This document shows positions 1 through 5,476 of a DNA stretch of 12,964 nucleotides, piece after piece; the first letter of the stretch is position 1; each line of letters opens with the position of its first letter. The translations under genes and the position numbers were made by a program. The notes beneath the pieces were generated by a model. It ran no database searches. It was not told the origin of the DNA and worked only from the letters and a program-made list of their open reading frames with translations. The stretch comes from CANHEE01 sp043777755 (GTDB lineage: Bacteria; Bacteroidota; Bacteroidia; Chitinophagales; Saprospiraceae), in contig JAYWHK010000059.1 in the NCBI GenBank assembly GCA_043777755.1, positions 1-12,964 of the forward strand. Direction: 5' to 3'.

Positions 1-22
1 TCATTAGTTTCTGCCTGATTTG

Positions 23-169
23 TTAAGTTAGAATGTTTTGCGACTCTAAGGTAACATTTTTAGCGGAAACTTTTTTTTTTATTTTACATGCCAGTTGTAA
101 CCCTTTCAAGTCTTGAGCTTGCAACCTATAATAAAAAAGAATAAGAATCAGGTATAAAAGTTTCTTCAT
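23..169 (-). CDS. Short exported protein of unknown function, 48 aa, possibly a decayed or frameshifted gene
   Basis: I do not recognise this gene. An ATG lies 9 bases after the stop codon of the upstream metallopeptidase gene, in the same direction, so it is probably the last visible gene of the same operon. It begins with a convincing signal peptide: MKKLL, then a run of Leu/Ile/Phe/Tyr, ending RLQAQ, a common Bacteroidota signal peptidase I end. Only about 29 residues follow (DLKGLQLACKIKKKV...) before a TAA. The coding strand carries ten consecutive A at 71-80, where slippage or a sequencing indel is plausible. Shifting frame at that tract meets stops quickly, so a single indel there does not restore a long ORF. 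Past its first stop, one alternative frame stays open to the window edge. It may be a genuine small exported peptide or the broken 5' end of a larger secreted protein. Confidence 0.35.
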   Translation of the reverse strand: MKKLLYLILILFYYRLQAQDLKGLQLACKIKKKVSAKNVTLESQNILT

Positions 170-178
170 TGTATATCA

Positions 179-1714
179 CTAATTTGAAGTTTTGTAATAG
201 TGTATAATTCGCTTGTTCTCACCTTGCTGAACGATTTGCTGTTGTTCCGAACAATGTATAAAGTAACCGTTTGAACTTAGGACAATCGCATTGGAATCTT
301 GTATTTCTATCGTTTGTGATGCTTCATTTTTTCTATAAAAAGAAAAAATAAGTTGTTGGTTTTGTTTGATAAAAACTTGTAATTCGTCCTCTTTTTGTGT
401 TGTATTGATGCTATAATCTTGCTGTAATTTTGTCCAATCTCCGATTTTTGGCAATTTGTAGATTTTGATATTGGCAGGTATTACAGCCTCTGCGTTACAA
501 GTTGAAGAAGTAGTATTCTGTGTTTCAATCGTTTCTTTGTTTAGTACTTTGAGGTTGTGCTTTGCGATGGTTGCGATGGCATTATTATCATCGTTAGAAA
601 GCGCCAAGAGCAATTCGTTAGGGTCATTGATAGCTCCTGCCTTGGCTAAGGCAAGAGCTTTAATCAACTTGGTTTTTTCGAGATGTGCTGAACGTTTATC
701 ACTAAATCTTGCTCTTTTTTCCATTTGTTTTTTAAAAATATAGTCAAGAGCTTCTTTGTTTTTATTTTGTAACAATAGAACACAGGCTGTATTGATATTC
801 GGACTTAGGTATTGCAAATCCATTTTTGCGGCTGTTTCAAAGTAACTATTTGCTTTTTTGTAGTATTTGTCTATTTGTTTCAAGTATGTTTTATCGTCGT
901 CACCTCTGCTTGTTTTTGGTTTTTTCAATCGAAATGATGCGTCTAATTCAATTGGATAAATAAAATTATCTTGGTTTGTTTTTTGTAATGAAAGTGCATA
1001 TAAAGTATATACAACACCAAGATTGTTGTACAATTCTTTGCCTTTGTAGTTCATTTCGAGGTTTTCTAACAACATTACAGCCAATTCATACTTTTCAGCA
1101 ACAATAGCATAATTGGCGGTTTCGTATATTTGCTGCATCTGTTCAATCATGCGAGCAAGCTGCCTGCCTGTTTGTTGCCGTTCTTCAAAAGTTGGATAAT
1201 TAGGCAGTGCTTTATTTTTTAAATCATATTGGACATAAATCTGTTCTATCAATTGAGGCAAAATCTCTTTTGTTTTGAATCCCGAAAGATGCGCTAAAAA
1301 AGCACCATACAAATCTGCTTGTTCTTCTTCTTGCGAAAATTTATTATTTTTGGTGTAACTTAAAAAACTGGCTTCGTTTCGTATGGCATCAAGTTGAAAT
1401 ACATGCGCCAACTCGTGTCCTAATATAAAAGCCAATGCACTCAGGGAGTCTTTGCCCATTGTTTGGCAAAGGATATAGGTTTTATAATCCAGTTCGATGG
1501 TATTACTTAGCCGAAGTAAACGAGCTACATTCGATACATTTTGAATGACTTGCACCTTTGGCTTAGGTAATAAGAAGTTTCCATTGGTTTGATACATTTT
1601 TGTAACTACCTGATTAGCAATAAATTCCGCTGATTTCTGATTGGTAGATTGAGCGAAAAAGGGAATCAATAAGAGCGTGCCGATAGCACATATTTTAGCA
1701 ATATTTTTTAGCAT
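179..1714 (-). CDS. Exported M48-like zinc metallopeptidase with TPR region
   Basis: A probable zinc-dependent endopeptidase of the cell envelope. The N-terminus (residues 1-22, KNIAKICAIGTLLLIPFFAQ) is a signal peptide. Residues 99-104 read GHELAH, the HExxH zinc site (His100, Glu101, His104). A following EEEQADLYG (Glu130, Asp134) matches the ExxAD third-ligand motif of M48 peptidases. Residues about 195-330 are helical and TPR-like (for example YELAVMLLENLEMNYKGKELYNNLGVVY), giving an M48-plus-TPR order as in BepA-type periplasmic proteases. The last 100 residues (from about 412) look beta-rich and are not recognised. The spacing from HExxH to the third ligand is only about 25 residues, shorter than in most M48 enzymes, so the exact family is uncertain. 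The start is 3 bases after the anti-sigma-like gene's stop, implying translational coupling. Substrate is unknown; the context suggests a role in envelope signalling or proteolysis with the sigma system. Confidence 0.8.
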   Translation of the reverse strand: MLKNIAKICAIGTLLLIPFFAQSTNQKSAEFIANQVVTKMYQTNGNFLLPKPKVQVIQNVSNVARLLRLSNTIELDYKTYILCQTMGKDSLSALAFILGHELAHVFQLDAIRNEASFLSYTKNNKFSQEEEQADLYGAFLAHLSGFKTKEILPQLIEQIYVQYDLKNKALPNYPTFEERQQTGRQLARMIEQMQQIYETANYAIVAEKYELAVMLLENLEMNYKGKELYNNLGVVYTLYALSLQKTNQDNFIYPIELDASFRLKKPKTSRGDDDKTYLKQIDKYYKKANSYFETAAKMDLQYLSPNINTACVLLLQNKNKEALDYIFKKQMEKRARFSDKRSAHLEKTKLIKALALAKAGAINDPNELLLALSNDDNNAIATIAKHNLKVLNKETIETQNTTSSTCNAEAVIPANIKIYKLPKIGDWTKLQQDYSINTTQKEDELQVFIKQNQQLIFSFYRKNEASQTIEIQDSNAIVLSSNGYFIHCSEQQQIVQQGENKRIIHYYKTSN

Positions 1715-1717
1715 ATT

Positions 1718-2563
1718 TTATTTTTTAAAGTAACTGTCTAACCAAAACTTAGCTTCTTTGGAATAACCTGAATCAGCGTTTTTATAAAGATCTTCAAATA
1801 GACTTTTGGCTTGCAGAATAGAGTTTTTATCTTTGAATTGAAAGTCACAAAGCGCTAAGTACCATTTTACGGTATTTACGTATTCAAAGTCTGGTTTCAA
1901 AACCACCTTATTGAAATGAACTGCTGCTTTGGAATATTGGGCTTGTTGAAACAGTGAAAAACCTAAATAAGCCGTTGCTATGTCATCATCGGGATATTTT
2001 TTTTGATAATCACTAAGCGCAATTCGAGCTTCTTCAAATTTGTCTTCTTTGTATAATTTCAAGCATAAACTAAGCGAATCATCTTTACTTTTGGTAGTAG
2101 TTGCCATACCAGGAGCTTCAAGTCGTTCTATGATTTTTGTGGCGATGTCACTGCTTTTGGTACTTAATTTGGCTTCGCTGGTTGCTGCCATCAATTCTTC
2201 AACATTTGGCGTAGTGGATTGTGAAAAGTACCATGTGCCAAGTGCAATGAGTAAAACGGCTGCCGCTGCAAGCCAACGAAATGATTGTTTTGAATTTGCT
2301 GTCATTGTAATAATTTTTGAATTTGGTAATTGGAAAAAATCTTCCTCTTTAAGTTTTTTATGTATTGCATTGATTTTTTGTTTGAGAACTTCTTCTTTTC
2401 CTAATTGTAGTACCGTTATCATATCTTGGTATTCTTGATATGCAATTTTTAGATTTTCATCTACGGACAATTGATTTTGGAATTTCTCTTGATCTTCTTC
2501 GCCCATTTCGCCCATAAAGTACTCGTCAAAAATGTCAATATTATCTTTGTAGAGGTGTTTCAT
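1718..2563 (-). CDS. Single-pass membrane anti-sigma-like protein with periplasmic TPR domain
   Basis: Probably the cognate anti-sigma factor of the ECF sigma factor encoded just upstream. Residues 1-75 form an acidic helical cytoplasmic part (IFDEYFMGEMGEEDQEKFQNQ) that resembles the N-terminus of Bacteroidota anti-sigma proteins and lacks the HxxxCxxC zinc motif. One membrane helix spans about 96-113 (FRWLAAAAVLLIALGTWYF). A Lys/Ser/Thr-rich linker follows to about 160, then TPR-like repeats to the C-terminus (FEEARIALSDYQKKYPDDDIATAYLGFSLFQ and YSKAAVHFNKVVLKPD are typical). N-in topology would put the TPRs in the periplasm, where they could sense a partner. I chose the ATG at 2563. A second ATG at 2623 belongs to a duplicated copy of this start and stops after six codons. 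The assignment as anti-sigma rests on architecture and adjacency, not on a conserved catalytic motif. Confidence 0.75.
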   Translation of the reverse strand: MKHLYKDNIDIFDEYFMGEMGEEDQEKFQNQLSVDENLKIAYQEYQDMITVLQLGKEEVLKQKINAIHKKLKEEDFFQLPNSKIITMTANSKQSFRWLAAAAVLLIALGTWYFSQSTTPNVEELMAATSEAKLSTKSSDIATKIIERLEAPGMATTTKSKDDSLSLCLKLYKEDKFEEARIALSDYQKKYPDDDIATAYLGFSLFQQAQYSKAAVHFNKVVLKPDFEYVNTVKWYLALCDFQFKDKNSILQAKSLFEDLYKNADSGYSKEAKFWLDSYFKK

Positions 2564-2670
2564 AATTTATCTGTTTTAGTTGGATAATAAATTTTGAGTA
2601 TTCTATTTGTAGAAGTGTTTCATAATTTATGTATTTTGTTAAGCAATAAATTTTTTCTTTAAGTATTCTA
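2546..2670. repeat. Imperfect tandem duplication at the sigma/anti-sigma junction
   Basis: Two adjacent copies, 2546-2605 (60 bases) and 2606-2670 (65 bases). Both begin TTTGTAGA(G/A)GTGTTTCATA, continue ATTTAT, share AATAAATTTT further on, and end AGTATTCTA. They differ by scattered substitutions, a 1-base gap and a 6-base gap. On the coding (minus) strand, one copy covers the last codons and stop of the sigma gene plus a start-like ATGAAACACTTCTACAAA. The other covers a non-coding relic of the sigma 3' end plus the true anti-sigma start ATGAAACACCTCTACAAA. The duplication lengthens the gap between the genes from about 15 to 75 bases. Confidence 0.85.
2603..2623 (-). other. Mini-ORF MKHFYK, relic of the duplicated anti-sigma start
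   Basis: Within the duplicated junction, an ATG 15 bases after the sigma stop codon is followed by five more codons and a TAG, giving MKHFYK. The true downstream protein starts MKHLYK, so this is clearly the duplicated start. If ribosomes still initiate here they would terminate 39 bases before the real start, which could lower or couple anti-sigma translation. Whether it is translated cannot be seen from the sequence. Confidence 0.6.
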
Positions 2671-3214
2671 TACAGCGCATTTTTTTACGCCTTACAAAAT
2701 CATCTGAATAACCCATCATTGCGCCAATCTCTTTCAATTGAATTTTTTTTAAATAAAAATCACTTAATAATTGGCGACAATCATCTTTGAGTTCATCTAA
2801 TAGTTGCAGTAATCGCTCAATGTGATCAGTAGTTTCTGATTTTTTTTCAAAAAAATTAAAATCTTTTAGAAAATCGCTTTCATCGGGTGTTTCAATCCAG
2901 TTTTCGATAGAGGTAACTAACTTGCGTTGTCGCAACTGATGCAGCCACATTCGCCGTGCAATACCATATATATAGCTATAGAGTTTGCCTTTTAAGATGA
3001 AATCTGGACGCATTAGGTTTTTGTACAGTACCAAAATCAACTCTTGGAATAAATCCTCCGCCTCGGCAAGACTTCCATTGTTTTGGATTATCCATTGTGC
3101 AACACGACGAAAATAAAGACGATAAAGCTGTTCAAATGCTGTATTATCTCCATTTTTAAGCTGTTGCAAAAGAAGTATTTGCGAATTTTCATCTTGATCA
3201 ACGATTTTTAGCAT
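2639..3214 (-). CDS. RNA polymerase sigma factor, ECF (sigma-70) family
   Basis: A 191-residue alternative sigma factor that would direct RNA polymerase to a private promoter set. Region 2 runs about 18-95: GDNTAFEQLYRLYFRRVAQW, then AEDLFQELILVLYKNL, then the -10 recognition part with LYSYIYGIARRMWLHQLR. Region 4 occupies about 134-187: LDELKDDCRQLLSDFYLKKI followed by the helix-turn-helix IQLKEIGAMMGYSDDFVRRK. Between them there is only an acidic linker and no region 3, which defines the ECF class. The LKDDCRQLL and MGYSDDFVRRKK wording is typical of Bacteroidota sigma factors paired with non-zinc, TPR-bearing anti-sigma proteins. It starts 16 bases after the metacaspase gene and is followed by the putative anti-sigma gene. 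The usual mode would be sequestration at the membrane until that protein is inactivated. The target promoters are unknown. Confidence 0.93.
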   Translation of the reverse strand: MLKIVDQDENSQILLLQQLKNGDNTAFEQLYRLYFRRVAQWIIQNNGSLAEAEDLFQELILVLYKNLMRPDFILKGKLYSYIYGIARRMWLHQLRQRKLVTSIENWIETPDESDFLKDFNFFEKKSETTDHIERLLQLLDELKDDCRQLLSDFYLKKIQLKEIGAMMGYSDDFVRRKKMRCIEYLKKKFIA

Positions 3215-3230
3215 ATATTAAGTGGTTTAA

Positions 3231-5090
3231 TTATTTTACAATTTCTAAACTAAAACTTTGAATCATCGCTTCGTTGGGATTTATCTGAATATTATTAATA
3301 CCTTTTGCTCCAAGCAAAAAAGATTGATTCAATAGCCTCTCCAATCCACTTTGAGAAGTATTCAAGCCTTTAGTATTTGAAACATTGATACTTGTCAAAT
3401 CCAGTGGCATAGGTGTCGCAATCAACTTAAATAGCTCAAAACCAAGCGGCTCGCTTACTTCCAACTCAAAATCAGAGGTATAACTTTGTCCTGATTGGAG
3501 AAAAAACTCTGATGCTGGACGCTCAAATGGCAAAATCACATTCAAATCATAATTAGGCGACAAATCAATAATGCTAAAATAAAAAGACTCGCTACCTTCG
3601 TTGGTGATTTCGAGTTTGATTTTAGTACCAGTTGAAACTTTATTTTTTAAGTATTCTCCACCTTTATTTTTAAATCTCAAATTCCCTTTTAATGTTGAAT
3701 TTTCAATATTTAAAGCACGTACAGTCTTGTTTTGATGCCATTTGGATAGCATTTTTTGTAGCCAAGAATTTGCATCTTCTTCATTTTTTTGTTTCATCAA
3801 AAGATTTCCATCAGAAGAAAAACAATGCAAATGATTTTGGGTATCTTCAATGTACAAATCAAAATTTTCATCAGTCCAATGGATTGATGAGTTTTGTAAA
3901 AATCTTTGTTGGGTCGCTTTATTTGCTTTTATGCGAACAAAATCTTCCTTGTACTGAATCGAAATGATTTTGACATAAGCTCCGATAGCTTCTTTTTTGC
4001 CAATAGGTTTATCAAGCGTAAGCGTAGCATCAAATGCACTAACATCTTCGAGTACCGCATCGCCAATTTTTTGCTTCGCTATATTGTACACAGCCGCCTT
4101 CGTTCCTTCGGTCAGTCCATAAAGACTACCCGAATGAATCGTCAGTACCTGTGGCTGCAACCATGCAGCTACGGGTATAGAGTTGTCCGTAACATTTTGA
4201 TTTTTGCCGAAAAAAGGAAGGAGCGTTTTTCCTTCTATTTCAGGCGTTTGCAAAGCGTTACTTTCAATAAAGCGACTTTTGATTTGTTCAAAAACCGATT
4301 TATACGTACTTGATTGAGAAGAATTTAAAATAGATTTGCAGAGAAAATAAGTCAATACTCCAAATATCCCTTCGGGAGTATTGTGTTCATAGCTTAATTG
4401 GTGAGAACTTGAACTAAAAAAACAAATATAAGGAGCAAGTTCTATTGCGTTTTCTGAGGTATTGTCAATATTAGCAGTTTCATTTCCTTTATCAGGCCAC
4501 TGCCGTTGATAATTGGCATCTGCCATTTTTTCATCTGTTCCCCTTGCTGTTTTAAAACCTCTAACGCCCGTACCTGAATGACAGGCATCTAAAGAAATAA
4601 TCAGCTGACCAGATATACCTATTTTTGTTCTGATTTGAGTAAAAAATACATTCAAATCATCATCACGGATTAGGTTTTCGCCTTCATAGATTCCTGTTTG
4701 ATAATGTTTTGGCGAATCAAAAGGGACTAATGCTTCATCATAGCCGTCAATTTCATCACCATTGTTGTCTTTAACTTGTTGCCCATGACCAGAAAAGTGA
4801 AAATAGACAATATCGTCTTTACTCGCTTTTTCTTTGAGCATCAAAATGGCTTTTAAAATGCCATTTTTCGTTGCTTGCTCATTACTTAAAAGAATTACAT
4901 TATCTGATTCAAATCCTTTTTGTTTTAAAGTTTCAAAAAGTAGTTGTAAATCATTTTGAGCATGAAGTTGTTGCCAGTCCGAACCTCTTGGATAGTTCCC
5001 GACACCAACCAGCATAGCTATATTTTTAGCAAGCAATCTATTGTTAAAGACTAACAAAAAAACAACTAAACAAATTGATATATTTTTCAT
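3231..5090 (-). CDS. Exported metacaspase-like cysteine protease (peptidase C14) with DUF4384-like C-terminus
   Basis: A caspase-fold protease, first gene of the cluster. Residues 1-21 are a signal peptide (ISICLVVFLLVFNNRLLA), so the enzyme should act outside the cytoplasm. The p20-like catalytic domain covers about 23-295. The catalytic His102 lies in YFHFSGHGQQ and the nucleophile Cys170 in ISLDACHSG. The acidic stretch DNNGDEIDGYDEALVPFD (108-125) is the metacaspase-type S1 signature, implying cleavage after Arg or Lys rather than Asp. Just after Cys170 comes the basic segment GVRGFKTARG (175-184), a possible self-cleavage region. Residues about 455-580 resemble DUF4384 (KLEITNEGSESFYFSIIDLS ... 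FELFKLIATPMPLDL), a beta domain often found with bacterial caspases. The start ATG is the only sensible one, giving the signal peptide at once. Physiological substrate is unknown; neighbours suggest a link to sigma-factor control. Confidence 0.9.
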   Translation of the reverse strand: MKNISICLVVFLLVFNNRLLAKNIAMLVGVGNYPRGSDWQQLHAQNDLQLLFETLKQKGFESDNVILLSNEQATKNGILKAILMLKEKASKDDIVYFHFSGHGQQVKDNNGDEIDGYDEALVPFDSPKHYQTGIYEGENLIRDDDLNVFFTQIRTKIGISGQLIISLDACHSGTGVRGFKTARGTDEKMADANYQRQWPDKGNETANIDNTSENAIELAPYICFFSSSSHQLSYEHNTPEGIFGVLTYFLCKSILNSSQSSTYKSVFEQIKSRFIESNALQTPEIEGKTLLPFFGKNQNVTDNSIPVAAWLQPQVLTIHSGSLYGLTEGTKAAVYNIAKQKIGDAVLEDVSAFDATLTLDKPIGKKEAIGAYVKIISIQYKEDFVRIKANKATQQRFLQNSSIHWTDENFDLYIEDTQNHLHCFSSDGNLLMKQKNEEDANSWLQKMLSKWHQNKTVRALNIENSTLKGNLRFKNKGGEYLKNKVSTGTKIKLEITNEGSESFYFSIIDLSPNYDLNVILPFERPASEFFLQSGQSYTSDFELEVSEPLGFELFKLIATPMPLDLTSINVSNTKGLNTSQSGLERLLNQSFLLGAKGINNIQINPNEAMIQSFSLEIVK

Positions 5091-5126
5091 TTGTTCATTT
5101 TTTATTAATTAAAAATATTCTACAAA

Positions 5127-5134
5127 CAAAGATA
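5127..5134 (-). promoter_or_regulatory. Candidate promoter -7 box for the metacaspase/sigma operon
   Basis: Read on the minus strand this is TATCTTTG, a perfect match to the Bacteroidota -7 consensus TAnnTTTG. It lies about 37 bases upstream of the metacaspase ATG, giving a leader of roughly 30 bases. No TTG-type -33 element is obvious at the usual distance, so it is a weak or factor-dependent candidate. Confidence 0.45.
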
Positions 5135-5368
5135 CAAAATATTAAGTTAATAAATTAATATTTTTAAAAATTTTTCAAATTTTTATTTTTAAAATATAAA
5201 AACAAAATAAATTAAATAAGCGTACTAAAAACTAATTAAAGCTGTTTTATTTTCATTAAAAATTGGCTATACGGACTTCTTAGGCTTCGAATAATTTCTC
5301 ATTATCTAAAAAAGCTATATTTAGAGAAGTATTTTTTAAATATCACCTTTTTTCAAAAAAATAAAACA

Positions 5369-5390
5369 TTATACTTATATTATAGTATAA
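5369..5390. promoter_or_regulatory. Inverted repeat just upstream of the pnp -7 box, possible operator
   Basis: TTATACT and AGTATAA form perfect 7-base arms around an 8-base A/T centre. The right arm ends 7 bases before the TATCTTTG box of pnp, so a bound protein would cover the -33 to -7 spacer. In such AT-rich DNA a 7-base inverted repeat can arise by chance. Confidence 0.25.
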
Positions 5391-5397
5391 ATAAAAC

Positions 5398-5405
5398 TAT
5401 CTTTG
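5398..5405 (+). promoter_or_regulatory. Candidate promoter -7 box for pnp
   Basis: TATCTTTG is a perfect TAnnTTTG match, placed so that transcription would start near 5412 and leave a leader of about 65 bases before the pnp start. No good -33 TTG is visible upstream. Confidence 0.5.
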
Positions 5406-5432
5406 CGACGAAAATATAAATAAAAAAATCAA

Positions 5433-5453
5433 GGCAACAGTGAAGTAGTTGCC
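5433..5453 (+). other. Small stem-loop in the pnp leader
   Basis: GGCAAC (5433-5438) pairs with GTTGCC (5448-5453) around a 9-base loop AGTGAAGTA. It is the only GC-containing structure in an otherwise A/T leader and lies 23 bases before the pnp ATG. There is no T run after it, so it is not a terminator. A role in control of pnp mRNA is possible, by analogy with leader-hairpin autoregulation of pnp in E. coli, but the sequence is not homologous. Confidence 0.45.
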
Positions 5454-5476
5454 ATACAAAATCAACTTTTTTGAAT

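Larger units (their letters stand above)
5091..5470. other. AT-rich divergent spacer with no gene
   Basis: About 380 bases between the metacaspase operon and pnp, facing away from each other. Composition is strongly A/T, with long homopolymeric runs around 5150-5220. I found no ORF with protein character, no RNA gene and no convincing terminator. It holds the two divergent promoter boxes, a small inverted repeat and the pnp leader hairpin listed separately. The less AT-rich stretch 5240-5300 shows no recognisable coding or structural feature. Confidence 0.6.

Noticed and set aside
1703..1716. Shared sequence ATATGCTAAAAA at the starts of the sigma (near 3214) and metallopeptidase (near 1714) genes
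   Set aside because: Both proteins begin Met-Leu-Lys in an AT-rich context; a 12-base match at start codons can be explained without a duplication, and flanking sequence does not match.
2040..2438. A 132-codon plus-strand ORF opposite the anti-sigma-like gene
   Set aside because: It is the complement of a well-supported protein with membrane helix and TPRs, and has no recognisable start context or domain.
23..5090. Resemblance to the CRISPR type III-E caspase/sigma (Craspase) system
   Set aside because: A caspase and an ECF sigma factor are both present, but there is no CRISPR array, Cas7-11 or Csx30-like gene. The caspase also has a signal peptide and would not be in the cytoplasm.
5240..5300. 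Less AT-rich island in the spacer upstream of pnp as a possible small gene or RNA
   Set aside because: All frames are closed within a few codons and no stable stem or promoter-terminator pair is visible.
5471..5476. TTG start for pnp two codons upstream of the ATG
   Set aside because: It is in frame, but an ATG follows at once and the family's homology does not need the two extra residues.
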